Below are positions 1 to 7,200 of a DNA stretch of 8,044 bases, one piece after another (positions within the stretch are counted from its first letter, which is position 1; every line of letters starts with the position of its first letter). Source of the stretch: Clostridium sp. UBA1056 (GTDB lineage Bacteria > Bacillota > Clostridia > Clostridiales > Clostridiaceae). A model generated the notes under the pieces. It was not told the origin of the DNA. It made no database searches and saw only the letters and a list, made by a program, of their open reading frames with translations. A program made the translations under genes and the position numbers. Where the stretch lies: the NCBI GenBank assembly GCA_002316385.1, contig DCDL01000056.1, forward strand, positions 64,111 to 72,154, given 5' to 3'.

Positions 1-42
1 CGGGTAGTCATCAGATAACACAAAATAGATGAGCATTCTGAC
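1..42. other. Short flank downstream of the UDG-like gene, no feature seen
   Basis: These bases follow the stop codon of the UDG-superfamily gene and are cut by the window edge. I see no hairpin followed by a T run and no coding segment that can be supported here, so where this transcript ends is not visible. Confidence 0.5.
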
Positions 43-795
43 TTATTTATTTTTTGAAGATGCCTTAAGCTTATATTTTAGAAACTTAATCATATCCTCT
101 TTGTTTTCTTCTAGCTGAGTTAATCGATTTACATTAGCTCCTGAAGGATGAGGAAAACCTTTAAGTATTTGACTTTCATTTATAACCTGCATTTCCACTA
201 GCTTTTCAAGAACCTTCTCCACAGCTCTTCCTAGTGGTATTATAATTACATCTTCTAAACTGCCTACTTCTTTAACGAAATTATCATAAACATACTTCAT
301 TAAAAACTCGCTTTTTATTAGTTTGGGTGTATGACCTGTATAATTCTTACCTTTAACAAATACAGAGTATGGTATTAAGGAAACTGTATGTAAAAGATAG
401 TCCTTATCTTTAAATAACTCACTACAGCTAACTAGTCCAAGAAATTCATTTAATTTAATATCATCTAGCATAGATATAATATTTTTTCTCAAACTTCCAC
501 TAAATCTACCTGCAATCTTGCATCTATATTGAATTTCATTAATATCATTAGTTATTTCTAACATCCTTCTGGCTTCAGAAATGGCAGTGCTCATCTGTTG
601 AAATCCTGGAGTTATACCAACTATAAAAATCTTAGCTTTTGGATTTATGTACTCATTATGTGGAGCATAATATATCTCTATATCTTTTTCCTTCTCTATT
701 AAAAAATCTTTAGTTAATATTTCTTCTTTAGTATATTTATCTCTTATTGGCAACCTTTTTATAGATTCTACATACTCATATAAGTTTTTTTTCAA
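43..795 (-). CDS. Uracil-DNA glycosylase superfamily protein (divergent, SMUG/TDG-like motifs)
   Basis: A 250-residue cytosolic protein with the two signature loops of the uracil-DNA glycosylase fold. The first, VGITPGFQQM (residues 59-68), follows a hydrophobic strand (KIFIVG) and corresponds to the GxxPG loop of SMUG and TDG enzymes. The second, FPHPSGANVNR (214-224), corresponds to the HPS-containing DNA-intercalation loop near the C-terminus. PLGRAVEKVL (187-196) lies between them, as in the family. By homology it would flip out and excise a damaged base such as uracil. However, the Asn or Asp usual in motif 1 is Thr here, and the Cys ligands of Fe-S family 4/5 enzymes are absent (only Cys92 and Cys124), so activity and substrate are uncertain. 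The start is TTG, supported by GGAGG seven bases upstream. It lies downstream of the tocopherol-cyclase-like gene after a 168-base gap. The fold assignment is fairly secure; the function is inferred. Confidence 0.8.
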   Translation of the reverse strand: MKKNLYEYVESIKRLPIRDKYTKEEILTKDFLIEKEKDIEIYYAPHNEYINPKAKIFIVGITPGFQQMSTAISEARRMLEITNDINEIQYRCKIAGRFSGSLRKNIISMLDDIKLNEFLGLVSCSELFKDKDYLLHTVSLIPYSVFVKGKNYTGHTPKLIKSEFLMKYVYDNFVKEVGSLEDVIIIPLGRAVEKVLEKLVEMQVINESQILKGFPHPSGANVNRLTQLEENKEDMIKFLKYKLKASSKNK

Positions 796-802
796 ATTAA
801 AG

Positions 803-807
803 CCTCC
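803..807 (-). promoter_or_regulatory. Ribosome binding site fixing a TTG start
   Basis: GGAGG on the minus strand ends seven bases before the TTG at 793-795. No ATG or GTG has such a site, and the reading frame from this TTG gives a natural Lys-rich N-terminus (MKKNLYEY). This decides the TTG start of the UDG-like gene. Confidence 0.85.
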
Positions 808-866
808 ATTCTAATTAAGTTTATAGGTATTTACAGCCCTATATTTTTTAATTTCCCTAGAAATAC

Positions 867-917
867 TAAGGGCTATCGCAAAATAAACTCATCTTTGAAT
901 TATTGCGAAAGCCCTTA
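867..917. repeat. Imperfect palindrome between the tocopherol-cyclase-like and UDG-like genes
   Basis: Arms 867-881 (TAAGGGCTATCGCAA) and 903-917 (TTGCGAAAGCCCTTA) pair over 14 of 15 positions with a 21-base loop. Neither strand has a T run after the stem, so it is not a canonical intrinsic terminator, although it sits where the upstream pair would be expected to end. A third short arm, AGCCCT at 835-840, could pair with 869-874 instead, giving mutually exclusive folds. It is more GC-rich than its surroundings. It may be a dispersed intergenic repeat, an mRNA-stabilising hairpin or a weak terminator; the sequence does not decide. Confidence 0.7.
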
Positions 918-963
918 TCTTAAGTATACATTAATTTATTATGATAAATACATAATTAAAATT

Positions 964-1836
964 TTATTTATCTACATATTCAAAGCTACAGTTATCACTA
1001 TTAATATTAAACTCTAAATTATTGTCTATATAGAATTTAAAGTTAGCTTCACAAGCTACATTTTCATTAATAGTTCTGCTCATATTACCTCTAGACGGTG
1101 CCAATAGCTTTTGTGGATTTTCATCTGTAATTTTTATATCTAATTCATACTTACCCCTCTTTAAAATTAATGACTTACAATTATATCTAAGAATTTTAAC
1201 TCCATTATAAGTAGCTAATCTATATTCTTTTCCTTTATAATATACAACGCATATACACCCTTTAAAATTTATACACATAAAAGGAATGTCTGCTATAGCT
1301 GCCATTATAGATATTTTTTCATTATAAGAATCATTACATTGAGTCCATAGATAAGTTTTAGGGAAAGAGTTGCCTTGATCTGTTTCAATATACCCAACTC
1401 CATCTTGAAAATCTATCTCTTCACCATTAATAGTCAAGGTTCCTCTTAACTTATGATATAAACTAATAATACCATGGCTACATTCCATAGGTCCCATAAT
1501 ATCATACTTTGTAGGAGTTAATGAATCATATTCTATTTTTCCATCTATAGTTAAATTCTCATCCTTAATGTGGATTTCAACACCCTTTGAAGAAAATATG
1601 CTCTCTCCAACTTTTATTTTTAATTTATCTTTAAAAACTATAAACTTAGAAAAACTATAATTTATATTATAGGAATTTCTATTAGTTATCACTTGTATAA
1701 ATGCTGATTTATTTCCTTTATTATCAATATTTATACCAGGTATAAAAGCTATAGTATTCTCACCCTTCTGATGTTTAAAATACCACCCTTCAAAGAAATC
1801 CTTTTTTCTAGCATAAGCTTTGAAACTACTCATCAT
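964..1836 (-). CDS. Tocopherol cyclase family protein, function unknown in this host
   Basis: A 290-residue protein with hallmarks of the tocopherol cyclase-like family (a beta-barrel fold related to lipocalin-like CrtC/AttH proteins): FFEGWYFKHQ (14-23), GPMECSHGIISLYHKLRG (115-132), GVGYIETDQGNSFPKTYLWT (146-165) and APSRGNMSRTI (246-256). There is no signal peptide or membrane helix. In plants and cyanobacteria the family closes the chromanol ring of vitamin E, but anaerobic clostridia are not known to make tocopherols, so the real substrate is unknown. A hydrophobic lipid or isoprenoid ligand is only a guess. The start overlaps the end of the Rieske/FAD oxidoreductase gene by 11 bases, implying translational coupling. 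AGAGG (1842-1846) lies 5 bases from the first ATG and 8 from the second (1831-1833), so either of the two adjacent Met codons could be used. The family call is good; the role is not established. Confidence 0.85.
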   Translation of the reverse strand: MMSSFKAYARKKDFFEGWYFKHQKGENTIAFIPGINIDNKGNKSAFIQVITNRNSYNINYSFSKFIVFKDKLKIKVGESIFSSKGVEIHIKDENLTIDGKIEYDSLTPTKYDIMGPMECSHGIISLYHKLRGTLTINGEEIDFQDGVGYIETDQGNSFPKTYLWTQCNDSYNEKISIMAAIADIPFMCINFKGCICVVYYKGKEYRLATYNGVKILRYNCKSLILKRGKYELDIKITDENPQKLLAPSRGNMSRTINENVACEANFKFYIDNNLEFNINSDNCSFEYVDK

Positions 1837-3265
1837 GTAGGCCTCTAGTAGCAGGACTTTCTATCCAATTACCCTTGTAATCAAATCTAGAGCCATGGCA
1901 AGGACAATCCCATGATAATTCATCAGAATTCCACTGAAGCTCACATCCCAAATGAGGACATTTCGTAGTTACCGTAAAGATATTCCCTTCATTATCTTTG
2001 TATACTCCAACCTTTTCTCCTTTATATTCTATAATTCCACCATGACCAGTTTCAACATTCTCTACCTGTTCACTTGGAATATAAATCTTTTGTGCTATGA
2101 AATTCTTTGCAGTTTCTAATACATCCTGTTTTAGATTTTTACTTGATGCAGACATATCAAACCTTGTAGGAGAAAATATCTCTGCAAAATCATTTTTCTT
2201 TCCGGATATCATGTCAGATAAAATCATAGCTGACACCATAGAAGATGTCATACCCCACTTTTTGAATCCTGTTGCCACATATAAATTAGGAGTTTCAGTA
2301 GAATATTGACCTATGTAAGGTATCTCATCTACAGAAAAGCAGTCTTGAGCCGACCAATGATATTTTTCCTTGGCATTAGGGTATAACTTTCTTGCTACTC
2401 TTCTTAATTCTTCATACTTACCACCAGACTCATTCTTACCAGTTCTATGGGCACCTCCACCAAGCAATAGTAAATTCTTATAATTTCTAAAGGAATAGTT
2501 CCAGCTATCAATACCAATGTACATACCATTGACATCTTGAGCATTTTCTAAGGCTATAACATAAGACCTCTCCTGATGCATCCTTAAAAAGTAATATCCT
2601 GGTGTATTCATGATTGGATAATGAGTAGCTACTACTATTGCCTTAGCAGCAACCATACCTTTATCTGTAACAACTAAATCTTCCTTAATTTCTAAAGCCC
2701 TAGTGTTTTCATATATGGTTAAATCTTCAGAAATAACTTCTAAAAATTTAAGAGGATTAAACTGCCCTTGCTTATAAAACTTTAAAGCTGACTTAACTTT
2801 AAAAGGTAAATCTGTATTTTCTAAAAGCTCAGTTTTTATTCCCAGCTTAGTTGCTGCATCTAATTCATTTTCTAGTGCCTGAACATTATCCAAGGTATAT
2901 AAGTATGCATCCTTCTCTTCAAAATCACACTTAATATTTTCTTCTTCAATTATTTCTTTATATTTCTTTATAGCTAACTCATTAGCCGTTGCATATTGTC
3001 TTGCCCTATCTTCTCCAAATTCTTTAATTAACTTATCATAAATTAAATCATGTTGGGAAGTTATCTTTGCAGTAGTATTTTCTGTATTTCCACTACAAAT
3101 CTCCTCAGCTTCGATTATAACTACACTTATTCCTTTTTTCTTTAATAAGTATGCTGTTAATAATCCTGCTATACCACCTCCTATAACTACTACTTCTGTT
3201 TCTATATTTCCATTTAAGGATTCTCTCTTTTTAAAGTTACAACTTTCACTCCATACGGATTTCAT
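1826..3265 (-). CDS. FAD-dependent oxidoreductase with C-terminal Rieske [2Fe-2S] domain (YhfW-like)
   Basis: A 479-residue cytosolic flavoprotein resembling Bacillus YhfW. The N-terminal DAO-type Rossmann domain has VVVIGGGIAG (25-34) with acidic Glu52 at the end of the second strand, where the FAD ribose binds. The substrate and FAD domain continues to about residue 355, including DEIPYIGQ (313-320) and ATGFKKWGMT (331-340), typical of glycine-oxidase/DadA-like enzymes. The Rieske domain occupies about 395-479: CPHLGC (436-441) and CPCHGS (454-459) give cluster ligands Cys436, His438, Cys454 and His457. Cys441 and Cys456 match the disulfide pair of cytochrome bc-type Rieske proteins. The expected role is oxidation of an amine or related substrate, passing electrons from flavin to the cluster; substrate and acceptor are unknown. 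The ATG at 3263-3265 is chosen because GAGGTG lies 5 bases upstream; a GTG at 3308-3310 would add 15 residues but lacks a site. It is the first gene of a pair with the overlapping tocopherol-cyclase-like gene. Confidence 0.9.
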   Translation of the reverse strand: MKSVWSESCNFKKRESLNGNIETEVVVIGGGIAGLLTAYLLKKKGISVVIIEAEEICSGNTENTTAKITSQHDLIYDKLIKEFGEDRARQYATANELAIKKYKEIIEEENIKCDFEEKDAYLYTLDNVQALENELDAATKLGIKTELLENTDLPFKVKSALKFYKQGQFNPLKFLEVISEDLTIYENTRALEIKEDLVVTDKGMVAAKAIVVATHYPIMNTPGYYFLRMHQERSYVIALENAQDVNGMYIGIDSWNYSFRNYKNLLLLGGGAHRTGKNESGGKYEELRRVARKLYPNAKEKYHWSAQDCFSVDEIPYIGQYSTETPNLYVATGFKKWGMTSSMVSAMILSDMISGKKNDFAEIFSPTRFDMSASSKNLKQDVLETAKNFIAQKIYIPSEQVENVETGHGGIIEYKGEKVGVYKDNEGNIFTVTTKCPHLGCELQWNSDELSWDCPCHGSRFDYKGNWIESPATRGLHDE

Positions 3266-3306
3266 AAAATCACCTCGTAAATAGTATTCCATTTTAGTGA
3301 TTTTAT
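3264..3306. promoter_or_regulatory. Inverted repeat enclosing the RBS and start codon of the oxidoreductase gene
   Basis: Perfect 10-bp arms ATAAAATCAC (3264-3273) and GTGATTTTAT (3297-3306) are separated by 23 bases. On the minus strand the 3' arm covers part of the ribosome binding site GAGGTG (3271-3276) and the first bases of the start codon (3263-3265). The 5' arm overlaps a possible -10 hexamer TATAAA (3302-3307). If transcribed whole it would form a hairpin hiding the translation start; if transcription begins within it, it would instead be a DNA operator. The repeat is seen directly; the regulatory role is inferred. Confidence 0.55.
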
Positions 3307-3307
3307 A
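3302..3307 (-). promoter_or_regulatory. Possible weak -10 element for the oxidoreductase/tocopherol-cyclase pair
   Basis: TATAAA lies 36 bases before the ATG, in the short gap after the upstream gene's terminator, where a promoter is expected. No recognisable -35 hexamer is found 16-18 bases upstream (ACTTTT at 17), so the match is weak. A promoter is supported mainly by the need for a start downstream of the 3321-3370 terminator. Confidence 0.3.
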
Positions 3308-3320
3308 CACAATTAATTAT

Positions 3321-3370
3321 TAATAAAAGTGGTATATCCACATAAACATAACATTTTGTTGATATACCAC
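3321..3370 (-). terminator. Intrinsic terminator of the PHP phosphatase gene
   Basis: Perfect 10-bp arms GATATACCAC (3361-3370) and GTGGTATATC (3329-3338) enclose a 22-base loop. On the minus strand the stem is followed by TTTTATTAATAA. It begins just after the stop codon of the YcdX-like gene at 3377, so it should end that transcript before the oxidoreductase gene. Confidence 0.8.
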
Positions 3371-3376
3371 CCTATA

Positions 3377-4090
3377 TTATCTTTTTCCTAATATATATTC
3401 TAATGAATCCATATTAAAGTTTAAAACAAGTTCTTCAGGAAAATCTATTTCCTTAAGTAACCCATAGCATGATGAAAACTCTCCTACATCATAATAAATA
3501 TGAGCATCACTTCCCATAATTATTTTAACTCCATGCTTTTTACATAGATTTAATAAAGTTATCTGATTCTCCCTAGCATTTTTTCTAAAACTCCTTGGAG
3601 ATATAGAGGTATTATTCATTTCAAATACCATATTTTTTTCCTTAGCTGCTAATACTACTTTTTCATAATCTAAAGAAAATCTACTGTCATCAGGATGACC
3701 TATGATTTTAACATAAGGATTATCCATAACCTTTATTAAAGTATTAGTATTCTCTTCCATGGTTCCTGGTGTTATACAAGGTGGATGCATACTAGCTATA
3801 ACATAATCAAGCTCTAGCGCTAACTCCTCTTGCACGTCTATTCTTCCTTCAAAATCCATTATGTTAGCTTCTATTCCCTTTAGTACTCTAACTCCCATAA
3901 TTTCATCTCTAATTACCTTTAAGTTATTAAAATAATATTCATGAGCTGTACCTGGCATAGATATAGCATGATCTGAAACTCCAAGGACCTTTAGCCCCTT
4001 CTCTCTAGCTTCCTCAATGTTTTCCTTTAAGGTACTGTAAGCATGCCCACTAGAAATAGTGTGAGTATGTAAATCCATTAAAGCCTTCAT
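3377..4090 (-). CDS. PHP-domain phosphatase, YcdX family
   Basis: A 237-residue single-domain PHP metalloenzyme of the family's usual length. All nine metal ligands of the trinuclear zinc site described for Escherichia coli YcdX can be placed, mostly shifted by one residue: DLHTH (His8, His10), SGH (His16), SDH (His41), GIEAN (Glu74), SMHPP (His102), GHPDD (His132) and GSDAH (Asp195, His197). It should therefore be a catalytically competent cytosolic phosphatase or phosphoesterase; the physiological substrate of this group is not settled. Related PHP domains include histidinol phosphatase and DNA polymerase X partners, but no such genes are next to it. The ATG start has GGAGG (4097-4101) six bases upstream. 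It is bounded by a terminator on each side, so it is probably transcribed alone. I found no convincing promoter in the 177-base upstream gap. Confidence 0.92.
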   Translation of the reverse strand: MKALMDLHTHTISSGHAYSTLKENIEEAREKGLKVLGVSDHAISMPGTAHEYYFNNLKVIRDEIMGVRVLKGIEANIMDFEGRIDVQEELALELDYVIASMHPPCITPGTMEENTNTLIKVMDNPYVKIIGHPDDSRFSLDYEKVVLAAKEKNMVFEMNNTSISPRSFRKNARENQITLLNLCKKHGVKIIMGSDAHIYYDVGEFSSCYGLLKEIDFPEELVLNFNMDSLEYILGKR

Positions 4091-4096
4091 TATATC

Positions 4097-4101
4097 CCTC
4101 C
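4097..4101 (-). promoter_or_regulatory. Ribosome binding site of the YcdX-like gene
   Basis: GGAGG six bases upstream of the ATG at 4088-4090 supports this start. Confidence 0.85.
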
Positions 4102-4163
4102 ATTACTTTACTTTTCTTTAGTCCTGTCACTATCCTATATCTTACCCTAAAACTACATAATAA

Positions 4164-4191
4164 AAAAGGGATAGTAGAAACTTCCCCTTTT
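4164..4191. other. Second hairpin in the gap before the YcdX-like gene (terminator or leader attenuator candidate)
   Basis: AAAAGGG (4164-4170) and CCCTTTT (4185-4191) form a 7-bp stem with a 14-base loop. Both strands run into T-rich sequence; on the minus strand CCC is followed by six T. It lies between the nucleotidase terminator and the YcdX-like start. It could be a back-up terminator or, if a promoter lies upstream of it, an attenuator for the phosphatase gene. The stem is short with only three G-C pairs. Confidence 0.4.
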
Positions 4192-4206
4192 ATTTAAGAT
4201 ATTCAT

Positions 4207-4248
4207 AAAAACTGTCTATTGGTAGAAATAATTTCTACCAATAGACAG
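4207..4248 (-). terminator. Strong intrinsic terminator of the nucleotidase gene
   Basis: A perfect palindrome: 18-bp arms 4212-4229 and 4231-4248 around one central base. On the minus strand it is followed by TTTTTATG. It starts 20 bases past the stop codon at 4268. The plus strand lacks a T run after the stem, so it acts in the minus direction. The stem is longer than usual for a terminator. Confidence 0.9.
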
Positions 4249-4267
4249 CTATATTAATTCTTAATTA

Positions 4268-7200
4268 CTATGCTGATTTTTTCTTTTTCTTAGCGATATA
4301 TCCACCTAATGCTATTGTCATAACTCCCATAACCGCAAATACATCTGTTGTTACTGGAGAACCAGTTTTAGGTAATTTACCTGGCTTACTTTGTTTGTTT
4401 GGATTAGTTGGATCATTTGGTTTGTTTGGATTAGTTGGTATGTCTGTTTCTTCAGTAGGCTTATCTACAGTTGTATCTTCTCCTGCCGCTAGCACATTAA
4501 AGTCTACTTCAGGTACACCATTTTTCTTCCATGCTTCAGCCATTGAGTCTCTCATAACTACATTTGTATTAACTACATTTTTAGCGTTAGAGAAATCATA
4601 TTTATCTCCACCAGTTAGCATGAAATCATTTATTGCTACAGAATAGTATTTATTCATATCAATTTTAGTTCCATCATTTAATCTTATAGATGAAACCTTA
4701 CCATCTTCTGGGTTGTACCAAGCTTTTATACCTGCATATTGACCCCATCCAAATCCGTCAGTGTTAATTCCGTGTTCAATAATTTTATATAAGTCTGAAC
4801 CCTTAACTTCAAGAGTTACTATAGTGTTATCAAAAGGAAGAATTTCGTACATATCACCAACAGTGACATCTCCCTTTTCTAGACTTCTTCTAATTCCACC
4901 ACCGTTAATTACAGCTATTTGAGTCCCTACTGTATTTCTTATAGTTTCTGCTACAGTTACGCCAAGTGGAGTTACTTCACTATTTCTATTATCATGGCTT
5001 AAACGTTCTTTTAGGGAAGTTACCTTTTCTCCTAATATGCCATTTAAACTTTCTTTTATATTGTTTACTCCATTTAGTACATCTTCATCTACTGGAAGAG
5101 TAGCCTCTATTCCTTGAAATACTTCAACGCTAGGCTCCACATTTAAAAGCTTATTGTTACCATCAAAAGTAAATCTAAGTTTAGCTAAGCCTCTACCATT
5201 ATATCCAGCTTCTACTACAGGTACTCCATCAACTTTTCCTGAAACTACAGCATGGTTATGACCTGCAGCTACAGCATCTACGCCCTCTACTCTTGCTATA
5301 TCAGCAGCTTCTCCAGTTATAACCTTTGTATTGCTATCTTGATATGCTCCAGCGTGTGCTATAACAACTACGGCATCCACCTTTTCTGTCTCTCTAAGTA
5401 TTTTATTATATTTAGTAACAGTCTTTACTGGATCTAAGAAATCTACGTCTTTTACATTTTCAGATAAAGTAGAAGTTGCTGTTTCTGGAGTGGATATTCC
5501 TATTAATCCTATTTTTACTCCATTTCTCTCAACTACTTTATATGGTTGTGCATAACTTACGTTTTCCTCTGTTCCCTTTTTAACTATATTGGCAGCTAAG
5601 AATGGGAATCCTCCTTCTTTTGACCAAGCATTAACATTATCAATACCCCAATCAAATTCGTGATTACCTATAGCAGATGCTTCAAGTCCCATATCCTTAA
5701 GCATAACACTTACTGGTTTACCAATTGTAAGATTAGAAATAGCAGTACCTTGATATAAATCACCGGCTGATACTGGTATAACGCCATATTCACTATTAGC
5801 TTTATTTCTATACTGATTTACAACGCCAGCTAATTTAGCAGCGCCGATATTTTTACCTGATTCTAGTACATTACCGTGGAAATCATTAAAACTTAAAATA
5901 TCTATTATATTGCTACCCTTTAAAGCTTTAAGTTCTTCTAATTTTTCGATTTTACCCTTTGCTGTTAACTGAGCTTCTACTTGTTCCCAAGTTAATGCTT
6001 CACTAATTATTCCATAGTTCATAGCTGGTTCAAGAGTTCCATCATTTATTAAAGTAACAACTGCATCTTTTAATGCAGTATTATATTTAACTCCTGTTAA
6101 TTTCCAGTTATTATCTACATTTTTGCTTATCTTTCCACCATTTACTTCAGTTATATATTTAGCAATCATATCTCTAACGTCAGACAGAGTATCATTAGTA
6201 GACTCATATATCTTCTTATGCTCGCCTGCATCAAATATTGGAGCTAAGTTAGAGCTATATCTATAGTCATTTACTGTTAAATAAACAACATCAGTATCTG
6301 CTACTGCTTTTCCATCATTAAAGAATAAGTTTTCTATTCTACTTCCTACAGGTTTAGATATGTTTATATCATATTTTACACCACTAAGCATGTCATATTT
6401 ATAAGATGCAAAATTCTTATCAAAGGAAATAGTAAGGTCTCCTTCTTTAAATGTATTATAGAATTGAGCTGTCCATTCTAAGTATTTTTTAATCTGCTTT
6501 CCAGTAGTCTCAATTGTATATAACTTATTATCAAATTTATATATATTAGTTAAATCAGACTTTGAAATAGTGCCTGATTTTAAATTAGAAGTTGCAGAAA
6601 GCATTGCAGCTCCTGATACATGATGAAAATCATTAGCTTTAGTGTCAATGCCTTTAGACTCTAAATGCTTATTACTATAATAAAGTTGTACTTCATTAAT
6701 TAAATCTGTTACACCTTCATCACTTACAAATGATTGAGGTATTCCATTTATTTCATCTGCTGATGCTAAATCTGCTCCAACTAGTTCGCCGATTGGAGTT
6801 TTTCCATCAGCTATAGCTGCATCATGATATTTTTGTAGCTTTGCGTTTAAACCTTCATCTTCTTTAGAATCCTTAGCTAGCTTAATTACTTCTGAGGATT
6901 TATTTACAACTTTTACTGTTGAACCTGTCTTATTTACTTCGATTTGAGTCTTTGATACACCTTGCCCAGCGTTTGTTGGTTGAGTAATTAATACTCCATT
7001 AACTGTTTGATTTGGTATAGTTGTATGGCTATGTCCTGCAACTATCATAGCTACTTCTGGATTTATGTTAGCTATATCTGTAGCACTATCACCATCTCCA
7101 TACTCTGAAGTTAGTCCCATATGTGATGTTACTATGAAAATATCCGCACCTGGGCCTGCTTTTATTTCTTCTATAACTTTCTTAACTTCTTGTGCTGGAT

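Noticed and set aside
934..949. Six-bp AT-only hairpin just after the tocopherol-cyclase-like gene
   Set aside because: It has no G-C pairs and no T run after it; expected by chance in such AT-rich DNA.
2097..2309. Plus-strand open frame of 70 codons inside the oxidoreductase gene
   Set aside because: It lies wholly opposite a well-supported gene, has no ribosome binding site or recognisable motif, and looks like a shadow frame.
3266..3310. GTG at 3308-3310 as an alternative start of the oxidoreductase, adding 15 residues
   Set aside because: No ribosome binding site precedes it, whereas GAGGTG is placed correctly for the ATG at 3263-3265.
4102..4130. GTGACA and AGTAAT 17 bases apart as a promoter of the YcdX-like gene
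   Set aside because: Transcription would begin at or inside the ribosome binding site, and the -10 matches only four of six positions.
4395..4646. Plus-strand open frame of 83 codons opposite the 3' end of the nucleotidase gene
   Set aside because: Its repetitive Gly/Phe/Leu composition is the complement of the Pro/Asn spacer repeat; there is no independent evidence for a gene.
5252..5437. Plus-strand open frame of 61 codons rich in Ser, Tyr and Cys
   Set aside because: It is antisense to the conserved second phosphatase domain, with no start signals.
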